From Herbidospora sakaeratensis (GTDB lineage: Bacteria; Actinomycetota; Actinomycetes; Streptosporangiales; Streptosporangiaceae): DNA of 64,000 nucleotides. The notes under the pieces are model-generated. The model was not told where the DNA came from. It saw only the letters and a program-made list of their open reading frames with translations, and did not search any database. The stretch spans positions 671,364 through 735,363 of the forward strand of contig NZ_BBXC01000007.1 in NCBI RefSeq assembly GCF_001570525.1, given 5' to 3'. The stretch's first letter is position 1. Each line of letters opens with the position of its first letter. This document shows positions 7,004 to 14,654 of the stretch, one piece after another. A program made the position numbers and the translations under genes.

Positions 7004-9094
7004 ATGAAGCGCACCATCCTCGGCGCGATCGCCGCGGCGGCCGTCGCCGCGACGACGCTGACGCCGACGGCGGCGCACGCCGCCGACCCGGCCTACCAGG
7101 TGCTCGTCTTCTCCAAGACGGCGGGCTTCCGGCACGACTCGATCCCGCAGGGCATCGCGGCGATCCAGGCCATCGGCTCGGCCAACAACTTCACCGTGAC
7201 CGCGACGGAGGACGCCGCCGCGTTCACCGCCGGCAACCTGGCCAACTACAAGGCCGTCGTCTTCCTGAGCACCACGGGCGACGTGCTGAACGCCAGCCAG
7301 CAGACCGCGTTCGAGAACTACATAAACGGCGGCGGCGGCTACGTGGGCGTGCACGCCGCGGCCGACACCGAGTACGACTGGGCCTACTACGGCAACCTGG
7401 TCGGCGCCTGGTTCCAGAGCCACCCGGCCATCCAGACGGCCACCATCCGCACCGAGGACCGCGCCCACGCGGCCACCGCCCACCTGGGCGGCACCTGGTC
7501 GCGGTCTGACGAATGGTATTCGTACCGCACGAACCCGAGAAACAGCGCGAAGATCCTGCAAAATCTCGACGAATCGAGTTACTCGGGTGGCGGGATGGGC
7601 GACCATCCGATCACCTGGTGCAAGAACGTGAACAACGGCCGGAGCTTCTACACCGGCCTCGGTCACACGCAGGCAACATACGGCGAGGCGAACTTCCGCA
7701 CGCTGCTGCTCGGCGGCATCCGGTACGCGGCCGGCTGGGCCAAGCAGGACTGCCGCGTCGAGACCGGCTACACGCCGATCTACAACGGCTCCACCACCGG
7801 CTGGTCGCAGGCCGGACCGGGCAGCTTCACCAACTCCGACGCCACGCTCAAGTCGGTCGGCGGCATGGGCCTGCTGTGGTACTCCGCCAAGGAGTACGGC
7901 TCGTACTCGCTGAAGCTCGACTGGAAGATGGACGGCGACGACAACTCCGGCATCTTCGTCGGCTTCCCGAGCTCGACCGACGTGAACTCGGCCGTCAACA
8001 ACGGCTACGAGATCCAGATCGACGCCACCGACACCGCCGACAAGACGACGGGCTCGATCTACGGCTTCAAGTCGGCCGACGTCGCCGCCCGCGACGCCGC
8101 CCTCAACCCCCCGGGCGAGTGGAACGGCTACGAGATCCTCGTCGAGGGCGAGCGGCTGCGCGTCTACCTGAACGGCCGCCTGATCAACGACTTCACCAAC
8201 ACCGTGGCCAACCGGTCGCTCGCCCAGGGCTACATCGGCATCCAGAACCACGGCACCGGTGACGACGTGTCGTTCCGCAACATCCGCATCAAGGAGCTGA
8301 ACGGCAACCCGCCGCAGCAGCCGGCCACGATCGAGGCCGAGTCGTACACCTCGAACTCCGGGGTGCAGCCCGCCGGGCACGCCACCGCCAGCGGCGGCAC
8401 CACCGTCGGCTACATCGACAACGGCGACTGGGTCGGCTACGCCAACTTCTCCACCGCGGGCAAGAACAGCTTCTCCGCGCGGGTCTCCTCGGGCGGCCCC
8501 GGCGGCACCATCACGATCCGGGCGGGCTCCCAGACCGGCACGGTGCTGGGCACGGTCAACGTGCCGAACACCGGCAGCTGGGACACCTTCCAGACCGTCA
8601 CCACGTCGCTGAACAGCAACGCCTCCGGCCCGCTGTTCCTCACCTTCAGCGGCGGCTCCGGCGCCCTGCTCGACGTCGACACCATCACCCTGACCACCGG
8701 CACCACGCCGACGCAGACCACGGTCCAGGGCGAGGCGGCCACGTCGCAGTCGGGCACCCAGATCGCCGCCCACGGCCCCGCCGTCGGCGGCCAGACCCTC
8801 GGCCACATCGACAACGGCGACTGGGCCGGCTACAACCAGGTCACCGCCAACGGGGCGACCCGCATCACGGTGCGCTACTCCTCGGCCGGACCGGGCGGCC
8901 AGATCCAGGTCCGCGCGGGCTCGGCGACCGGCACCCAGATCGGGACGGTGACGATCCCGAACACCGGCAGCTGGGACACCTTCCAGTCCGTGTCGGCGAA
9001 CCTGACGAGCTCGGCCTCCGGGGCGATCTTCCTGAGGTTCACGGGCGGCTCGGGCTCCCTGTTCGACGTCGACCAGTTCGTCCTGGAGAAGTAG
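7004..9094 (+). CDS. Secreted ThuA - DUF1080 (3-keto-disaccharide hydrolase-like) protein with two CBM6 modules
   Basis: The protein has 696 residues. A signal peptide (1-26, ending TAAHA) is followed by a ThuA domain (about 30-245; VLVFSKTAGFRHDSI, GGYVGVHAAADTEYDW, DHPITWCKN), then a DUF1080 concanavalin-like domain (about 250-435; YNGSTTGWSQ, NSGIFVGFPSS, NGYEIQIDA, GEWNGYEILVEG), then two CBM6-like modules (about 443-562 and 574-696). ThuA is named for trehalose utilisation and DUF1080 members act on 3-keto-glycosides. The gene follows the dehydrogenase by 8 bp, so a joint pathway of oxidation followed by cleavage of the keto product is likely but inferred. An upstream GTG at 6992 overlaps the previous stop; ATG 7004 gives the better signal peptide and has GAGGCGGG before it. 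Confidence 0.9.
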   Translation: MKRTILGAIAAAAVAATTLTPTAAHAADPAYQVLVFSKTAGFRHDSIPQGIAAIQAIGSANNFTVTATEDAAAFTAGNLANYKAVVFLSTTGDVLNASQQTAFENYINGGGGYVGVHAAADTEYDWAYYGNLVGAWFQSHPAIQTATIRTEDRAHAATAHLGGTWSRSDEWYSYRTNPRNSAKILQNLDESSYSGGGMGDHPITWCKNVNNGRSFYTGLGHTQATYGEANFRTLLLGGIRYAAGWAKQDCRVETGYTPIYNGSTTGWSQAGPGSFTNSDATLKSVGGMGLLWYSAKEYGSYSLKLDWKMDGDDNSGIFVGFPSSTDVNSAVNNGYEIQIDATDTADKTTGSIYGFKSADVAARDAALNPPGEWNGYEILVEGERLRVYLNGRLINDFTNTVANRSLAQGYIGIQNHGTGDDVSFRNIRIKELNGNPPQQPATIEAESYTSNSGVQPAGHATASGGTTVGYIDNGDWVGYANFSTAGKNSFSARVSSGGPGGTITIRAGSQTGTVLGTVNVPNTGSWDTFQTVTTSLNSNASGPLFLTFSGGSGALLDVDTITLTTGTTPTQTTVQGEAATSQSGTQIAAHGPAVGGQTLGHIDNGDWAGYNQVTANGATRITVRYSSAGPGGQIQVRAGSATGTQIGTVTIPNTGSWDTFQSVSANLTSSASGAIFLRFTGGSGSLFDVDQFVLEK
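8330..9091 (+). repeat. Two tandem CBM6 coding units
   Basis: Units at about 8330-8691 and 8723-9091 repeat the same module. The last unit is very similar at nucleotide level to the last unit of the upstream gene (6621-6992), for example around 6760-6830 versus 8860-8930, where most codons are identical. Confidence 0.75.
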
Positions 9095-9110
9095 TCCAGG
9101 AGGGTTCGGG

Positions 9111-9150
9111 AAGCCCCGGCGCCGCTGTGCGGCACCGGGGCTTTCCCTTT
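9111..9150 (+). terminator. Rho-independent terminator of the sugar dehydrogenase / ThuA operon
   Basis: AAGCCCCGG (9111-9119) pairs with CCGGGGCTT (9135-9143). Inside this, GCCGC (9121-9125) pairs with GCGGC (9129-9133) around TGT. The stem is followed by TCCCTTTTCC. It starts 16 bp after the stop codon and closes the operon. Confidence 0.85.
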
Positions 9151-9216
9151 TCCGGTATCGCTCCGCTTGGCCCATTTGGGTGGCTATCCGGCAAAGAAGG
9201 CGTCAGGGGATTATCT

Positions 9217-9288
9217 GTCCACAATTGGACATATCTGACAATTGACCCATTAGATGGCAAATCTTAAGATCAACCCTGACTTGATCTT
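9217..9288. promoter_or_regulatory. Cluster of palindromes upstream of the toxin-like gene
   Basis: Within 72 bp lie GTCCA-CAAT-TGGAC (9217-9230), the 10-bp palindrome ATCTTAAGAT (9261-9270), and a perfect inverted repeat AAGATCAA-CCCTGAC-TTGATCTT (9266-9288) overlapping it. The last ends 35 bp before the TTG start at 9324. The region is much AT-richer than its surroundings. Operator or 5'-UTR hairpin roles are both possible. Confidence 0.45.
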
Positions 9289-9323
9289 CCCCTCCCCCAT
9301 GAAGGTGCCCTTGAGCAGGGATT

Positions 9324-9770
9324 TTGGTCGTCGTATCTACCCCTACAGCTCTCATACTGGTTGCGGCTCTCCTGCCCGCTCCGGTGTTCGCCGAGCCGGA
9401 CCCCGCCCCCGCGATCACGTCCGCCAACTCTCCCGCCTCGCCGCCCGATCCGATGGCGGAGGCGAAACGGCGCAATACCCGTGTCGAGGTCGAGAATCTG
9501 AGAACAGAGGCGTCCACCACGTACGCCAACCCTGATGGCAAGACCATGCGTACCGAGTTGCACGCGAAGCCCATCCGCGTCAAGCGAGACGGCGCCTGGC
9601 AGCCGATCGACACCACGCTGGTCGTGGACGGTGACGCCGTTCGCCCCCGAGCGACGGCATCCAAGCTGAAGCTTTCCAATGGGCGGAACAACCGTCTCCT
9701 CGGCCCTGAGGGGGCAGCGGCCGCCCACCAGACAGGAGCCGTCTCGAACTGCCGGACGGCTTTGCGCTGA
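9324..9770 (+). CDS. N-terminal secretion fragment of the NucA/NucB toxin-like protein (frame broken)
   Basis: These 148 residues open with a probable signal peptide (TTG start, preceded by GCAGGGA; residues 1-23, ending APVFA). They continue with the typical beginning of actinobacterial DNRLRE proteins: MAEAKRRNTRVEVENLRTE, KTMRTELHAKPIRVKRDGAW and QPIDTTLVVDGDAVRPRA. The frame then ends at 9770 in unrelated residues. The rest of the protein lies in the next frame and is open from 9710, with no ATG or GTG start. Loss of one base anywhere in 9710-9769 would join the two into one frame from 9324 to 13996, so this is best read as the 5' part of one gene. Compared with relatives, about 100 residues after the VRPRA stretch also seem to be missing. 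Confidence 0.6.
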   Translation: MVVVSTPTALILVAALLPAPVFAEPDPAPAITSANSPASPPDPMAEAKRRNTRVEVENLRTEASTTYANPDGKTMRTELHAKPIRVKRDGAWQPIDTTLVVDGDAVRPRATASKLKLSNGRNNRLLGPEGAAAAHQTGAVSNCRTALR

Positions 9771-9793
9771 CCGCCGGGACCCGGTCCGGCACC

Positions 9794-12700
9794 TTGTCTC
9801 TGACGGCGAAGGACGGAACGCGGATCCCAATCCCGCAGGCGTTGATGGAAGACGCCAGGACCGCTGTTTCCGATCTCGGTAGGACCGGAAGCGCGGCCTT
9901 ATCCGTGAGACAGGCGGACGGCCGGACCGTGCTGACGCTCCAGCCGGACCCGGGGTTCTTGGCCGACCCTTCCGTTGCCTTTCCGGTGACCGTCAACGCG
10001 CTGGCCACGGACTGGTGGGAGGCCGCGCATGTCACCGACACCTTCGTGAACAACGCTGACTACACCGAAAGCTGGAATAATTTCAATCTCGACCGCATCT
10101 TGGTCGGCAAGTCGAACAGCGGCTCGGTCACGTGGCGGAGCTTCATCCGCTTCGAAAACATCCCCAGTGACTCGCCGCTCAGAGGCGGGCGCGTCCAGAA
10201 CGCCGACCTCACGCTGTGGAATCACCTGTCCAGCGGGTGCGGGGACTCCGTGGGCTCGGGCGTCACCGTCCGCCGGATCACTTCAGAGTGGGATGAACTC
10301 ACCCTGCGCTGGGCCGCGCAGCCGTCAGTGACGAGCACAGGCGCGATCACCGAGTATCCCGGTTACAGTCCCGACTGCACCGGTGGTGCGTCCAGTTGGG
10401 CCGGCAAGGAGTGGGACCTCGCCTACTCGGTCAATGCGATCGTCCAGGCGTGGGCGAGCGGTGAGTCGAACTATGGTTTCCAGCTCACTTCGGGAAACGA
10501 GAGCGACAGCAAGAACTGGCGCCGCTTCCGCACCCGCGAGTACTGGGGATGCGCACCGCCGCCCGCGCAGAGCTGTCTGGGCACCCCCCACGAACCGCTG
10601 CTCACCGTCGACTACGAGCCCTCCAAAACGGAGGAAATAGAGATCGCCTACGAGCGTGACGGATTTCCCGACGATCAACTTCCCACCTACGAGGAACTCC
10701 TGGCCAACCAGATCCCGCAGAACGCGACGCTTCCGGTGGAAGACCCGATCTCGCTGGAGGAGGCCGCCGACATCCAGGAGAACTCTCCGCAGACGGAAGA
10801 GATCGGCCCCGACATGCTGCCGGTCGAGGACCTACCGCCGGACGAGCCACCCGGCGAACCCGACACGACCGGTCCCTCTGTGATCGCCACGGTGCCCACT
10901 GACGCGGCGACGATGGTCAGGACCTCAACCGCCATCGCCGCCTTCTTCACGGAGAAGATAAGCGGCCCGCAGATTGTCATGCGGGACGCAGACGGTACGT
11001 CCGTGTCAGGAGAGGTGAGTGTCAGCCCGTCGGGAGAGCGCGTCGACTTCATCCTTTCCGCGCCGTTGGAGGCGGACACCACTTACGTGGTCGAGCTCAG
11101 TGGCGCGCAGGACGTGGCGGGACTCCCGATGGAACCGACGTCGTGGTCGTTCACGACCGCGCCACCGGACACGACACCGCCCACGGTCACGGAGGTGACC
11201 CCTGCCGACGCCGCCATCGGTGTCGCGCCGGCGACAGAGGTGACGGCGACCTTCAGCGAGAGCGTGTCCGACGCTCAGATTGCCGTCACCGGTTCGGGAC
11301 AGACGCAGGTGGTGGGCACGGTTGCCATGGACGAGGCCGGGACGGTCCTGACGTTCGCTCCCGGGCAGCCGCTGCTGCCGGACACCATGTATTCCGTCGT
11401 GGTGAGCGGGGCCAAAGACGCCGCCGGCAACGTCATGGCTGAGCCGCGCACATGGTCGTTCCGCACTCTGGCCAACGACGGCGACCTTTCCGCAGTGGCT
11501 CACTGGCGGTTCGACGAGAACACCGGCACGGTCGCAAGAGATGTGTCCGGACATGGTGCCGACGCCACGGTCGCGCCCGGTGCCTCGTGGACCTCGGGTC
11601 AGTTGGGCTCCGCCCTGACCAGGAGCGGAAACGGCAGCCTCGCCACGGTGTCGCGGCCGCTGCTCCGGACCGACGAGAGCTACACGGTCTCCGGCTGGGT
11701 GAAGCTGAGCGACACCAACGCCTGGCATCAGGTCGGCGGCCAGCAAGGGACCAACCGGTCGCCCTTCTATCTCGGTATCGATCCCGACACCGACGATCTG
11801 ATCTTCGTCGTGTACACCGCCGACTCAACCGTCTGGAACGGCATCGGCGCCTACTCCGGGGTGGACGCTCCCGTCGGACAGTGGATCCATCTCGCAGGTG
11901 TGTACAACAAGGCCGCAGGTTCGATCGCGCTCTACCTCAACGGCAACCTGATCAAGACGACGACGGGCGTTCCCCCACTGTGGCACGCACCGAGCAACAC
12001 GACCTTGGGCCCGCTCAGCGGTGGTCTCGACGACGTGCGCATGTACCAGCGGGCCCTGTCGGCCACACAGATTCGCAGCGTTTACAGCCTGCGCGGCCAC
12101 TGGACGTTCGACGAAGCGGCCGGAACCTCGCTGGCCGACGCTTCTGGTCTTCGGAACACCGGCACTCTGAACGCCGACGGAGTGACCAGGACGACCGGCA
12201 AATTCGGCGGCGGAGCCCGCAGAATCGGCGGAGGCACGATCGGGTCCACTGCCGGGCCGGTGGTGCGCACCGACCAGAGCTTCACGATGACGGCCTGGGT
12301 CAAGCTTGAGGAACCGGCCGGTCACTGGAGCTTCGGTAAACAGAACGGAGTGAACAGAGCGGCCTTCGCCCTGGGCATGAGCCAGACCTCGCGCGACCTC
12401 ATCTTCACCGTCTACAGCGCCGACTCGGTCGAATGGAGCGGCATCCAGGCTTACAACGGCACCGACGCGCCGACCGGGCAGTGGTTCCACGCCGCGGGTG
12501 TGTACGACAGGGCGGCAGGGTCGATATCGCTCTATCTCAACGGGACGTTGCTCAGGCGAGTCACCGGTGTGCCTGCCCTGTGGAACGCGAACGGTGCGAT
12601 GATCATCGGTGACAGTATGAACGGGACCCTCGATGAGGTCCGCCTGTATCAAGCGGCGCTCCCGGCGGCCGACATCGCGGCCCTGGCCACGGCGACGACC

Positions 12701-13996
12701 TCGGCGAAGACCGCGCCTGCGCAATCGTCCGGCGAGCGATCGGCGTTGTCAGAGGGGGCCGCGGTCGCAGCAGCTCGAACCGGTCCCTGGCCGACGTGGC
12801 CCACCAAACGGATCGAGCTCTCCAAGTGCTGGGACAACAACATGGCCAACTCTCGTGGCTCCTATCCGCACGGATGGATCCGCGACTCCTACAACTGGTG
12901 TTCTGTTCGCACGGTTGGTAAGTCGAGAGCCAGAAAGGTCGAGTACTGGTGCGGTTGCCTCTTCAACGGTGAATGGGGGTGGACGACGAAGGTCGAGGTC
13001 ACAGCGAAACTGGAGTTCCTGTTCAGCGTCGCCGGGCACACCTTCGCGGGCGGGCAGAGGGGTGGCGCGAGCGCCGGATTGGATCCGAACAACGGGAACA
13101 TCAACAGCCGGACCATCAAGATGTGGGCCCGGGTCGACCAGATCAAGACAAAGGGGCCGATGGCTTCGGTGTACTTCTCGGACGCCACCGATCTGACGGT
13201 CAATATCGGAGCCGGAGCGCCGGCCGGGATGAACTGTTCGTCATCGAATGGGGGTGCGCGGAAGTCCACCCTCGGCGAATGGCGAACCAACCCTCAGCAG
13301 TACTTCGAGTGGGTTTCGCACGCCTCGCAGAGCATGGGACCACAAAAACTGAGCATCTGTACATTCACGCCGACGCTGGCACTGGGTATACAGGCGGGCG
13401 CGGCCAATCCGTACATCTCAACGAAGATGCTCGATACACCGATCAGGTGCGACACGTCGGACACGATCACCGTCTACTATGGAGGATGCGTTTTCGCTGA
13501 GTTCACGCCGACGCACAAGCCGCATCTGATCTGGGACATAGACGGTGACGGAGACACCGAGATGAATGAGTCGGCCGATCTGATCAGAAGGGCGCTGGAA
13601 GAGCCTGACGAAACGTTTCCGCGGAAGGACGGGAAGAAGATAATCCCGGGTGAGCGTGGGGTCGGTCCTCTCCATCGCTCCTTCAGCACCTCGCGGGAAC
13701 AGAGTAATCGCGCTAAGTCCGTGCAGTACTGCGCCGGCATTCTGGAGCATTTCGGTGGAATTCCGTCACCTAAGGGACGAGACTGCGACGAATATCCGTT
13801 CGCGTCCACGCATGAGGGCTCCAAGGACTCCGGGGCGAACATGAATGTCGCCGTCGACTTCATCCTCGCTGGCCACAACCGGAGCGTGGGGTCCAACCTG
13901 AAAACCTTCTGGTATGCCTATCGCGTCCTAGGTCAAGATCCGTGGGGTAATGACGAACCCCACGCGTTCACCCGGTTCTACCTCAAAGCCCCCTGA
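9794..13996 (+). CDS. Secreted multidomain DNRLRE / SbsA-Ig / LamG protein with C-terminal NucA/NucB deoxyribonuclease domain
   Basis: The main body (about 1400 residues) of the gene beginning at 9324. It holds a DNRLRE domain (about residues 75-285; VTDTFVNNADYTESWNN, WRSFIRFENIP, YGFQLTSGNE), an acidic linker, two SbsA-type Ig domains (about 355-455 and 458-560, both starting P.V....P.DAA), and two LamG-like sandwiches (565-760 and 767-965; WRFDENTG, WTFDEAAG, LDEVRLYQ). A Cys-rich region follows, then a C-terminal NucA/NucB domain (about 1280-1400) with the hallmark DCDEYPFASTHEG. NucA/NucB domains are metal-dependent DNases, also used as toxin tips. The only in-frame start is a TTG inside the domain, so translation as an independent gene is doubtful. 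Codon use is less GC-biased than in most neighbours, hinting at transfer. Confidence 0.8.
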   Translation: MSLTAKDGTRIPIPQALMEDARTAVSDLGRTGSAALSVRQADGRTVLTLQPDPGFLADPSVAFPVTVNALATDWWEAAHVTDTFVNNADYTESWNNFNLDRILVGKSNSGSVTWRSFIRFENIPSDSPLRGGRVQNADLTLWNHLSSGCGDSVGSGVTVRRITSEWDELTLRWAAQPSVTSTGAITEYPGYSPDCTGGASSWAGKEWDLAYSVNAIVQAWASGESNYGFQLTSGNESDSKNWRRFRTREYWGCAPPPAQSCLGTPHEPLLTVDYEPSKTEEIEIAYERDGFPDDQLPTYEELLANQIPQNATLPVEDPISLEEAADIQENSPQTEEIGPDMLPVEDLPPDEPPGEPDTTGPSVIATVPTDAATMVRTSTAIAAFFTEKISGPQIVMRDADGTSVSGEVSVSPSGERVDFILSAPLEADTTYVVELSGAQDVAGLPMEPTSWSFTTAPPDTTPPTVTEVTPADAAIGVAPATEVTATFSESVSDAQIAVTGSGQTQVVGTVAMDEAGTVLTFAPGQPLLPDTMYSVVVSGAKDAAGNVMAEPRTWSFRTLANDGDLSAVAHWRFDENTGTVARDVSGHGADATVAPGASWTSGQLGSALTRSGNGSLATVSRPLLRTDESYTVSGWVKLSDTNAWHQVGGQQGTNRSPFYLGIDPDTDDLIFVVYTADSTVWNGIGAYSGVDAPVGQWIHLAGVYNKAAGSIALYLNGNLIKTTTGVPPLWHAPSNTTLGPLSGGLDDVRMYQRALSATQIRSVYSLRGHWTFDEAAGTSLADASGLRNTGTLNADGVTRTTGKFGGGARRIGGGTIGSTAGPVVRTDQSFTMTAWVKLEEPAGHWSFGKQNGVNRAAFALGMSQTSRDLIFTVYSADSVEWSGIQAYNGTDAPTGQWFHAAGVYDRAAGSISLYLNGTLLRRVTGVPALWNANGAMIIGDSMNGTLDEVRLYQAALPAADIAALATATTSAKTAPAQSSGERSALSEGAAVAAARTGPWPTWPTKRIELSKCWDNNMANSRGSYPHGWIRDSYNWCSVRTVGKSRARKVEYWCGCLFNGEWGWTTKVEVTAKLEFLFSVAGHTFAGGQRGGASAGLDPNNGNINSRTIKMWARVDQIKTKGPMASVYFSDATDLTVNIGAGAPAGMNCSSSNGGARKSTLGEWRTNPQQYFEWVSHASQSMGPQKLSICTFTPTLALGIQAGAANPYISTKMLDTPIRCDTSDTITVYYGGCVFAEFTPTHKPHLIWDIDGDGDTEMNESADLIRRALEEPDETFPRKDGKKIIPGERGVGPLHRSFSTSREQSNRAKSVQYCAGILEHFGGIPSPKGRDCDEYPFASTHEGSKDSGANMNVAVDFILAGHNRSVGSNLKTFWYAYRVLGQDPWGNDEPHAFTRFYLKAP

Positions 13997-14013
13997 AAAA
14001 GTAGGGAATTACC

Positions 14014-14607
14014 GTGACGGCAGATCTCGAAGAGCATTATCGGAGCGTAGTCAAAAGCCTCGATCCGTCATTGGCTGACGGCACCATCACCTGGTGCCGG
14101 TTCGCAAGCCTGGCGGACCTGGTGGCCGCGCTTCCTGTCGACCCGGCCAACACTGTGCCGCAGACACTTTCCGAAGCCTTCGGTCAATCCCTCAACCGGG
14201 TGTCGACGACCGGGCGGGGAGGGATCCTGCTCATCGGCGAGCTGGACGGATGGTTTCTGCTGATGGAACCCAACGACTGGAACTCGGCCGACCGTATCGC
14301 CGAACTGTCACGTGACGCGGAGGCTGTTTCGCTGGTCATCGGGGACACACTGGGGCATTACAACCTCTACTACGCCCGCGACGGTGAGGAGGTGTGCCGG
14401 TTCCGATGGGGCGGTCCTCCTGAAGGGGAACCGCCGTCCCTCGCGGAGGGTCTCTCCCTGGAGACACCGCTCGACTTCGACGTGTGGAAGGCGCGCGCCT
14501 TCGTACTGGCGGAGCGTGTCACCGGAGTCAGGTTGACCACCGAGTGGCTGGCCGCAGAACACACCGCTCATCGGTCGGGCAGACGATTCTCTGGCGGAAA
14601 CCGCTAG
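14014..14607 (+). CDS. Probable immunity protein for the NucA/NucB toxin (DUF6461-like)
   Basis: A 197-residue cytoplasmic protein with no signal peptide or membrane segment. GTG 14014 has TAGGGAA just upstream and lies 17 bp after the nuclease gene stop. The central part (about residues 70-135; GELDGWFLLMEPNDWNSADR, LSRDAEAVSLVIGD, YNLYYARDGEEVCRF) resembles DUF6461, a family frequent near actinobacterial toxins, but the match is by eye only. Position directly behind a toxin-type C-terminal nuclease, shared strand and similar less GC-biased codon use suggest it neutralises that nuclease in the producer. Alternatively it is an unrelated small cytoplasmic protein. Confidence 0.6.
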   Translation: MTADLEEHYRSVVKSLDPSLADGTITWCRFASLADLVAALPVDPANTVPQTLSEAFGQSLNRVSTTGRGGILLIGELDGWFLLMEPNDWNSADRIAELSRDAEAVSLVIGDTLGHYNLYYARDGEEVCRFRWGGPPEGEPPSLAEGLSLETPLDFDVWKARAFVLAERVTGVRLTTEWLAAEHTAHRSGRRFSGGNR

Positions 14608-14609
14608 CC

Positions 14610-14646
14610 GAAGGTCCCCCGGGGGAGAGACTCCCGGGGGGCCTTC
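14610..14646. terminator. Bidirectional hairpin between the immunity gene and the LCP gene
   Basis: The 14-bp arms 14610-14623 and 14633-14646 (GAAGGTCCCCCGGG against CCCGGGGGGCCTTC, one G-T pair) enclose GGAGAGACT. It sits between two convergent genes and can serve both. There is no U-tract, as is common in actinobacteria. Confidence 0.75.
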
Positions 14647-14654
14647 GCGTCACG

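Noticed and set aside
9254-9535. 93-residue plus-strand frame across the palindrome cluster
   Set aside because: It overlaps the signal-peptide frame of the toxin-like gene and has no domain; the 9324 frame matches known DNRLRE starts.
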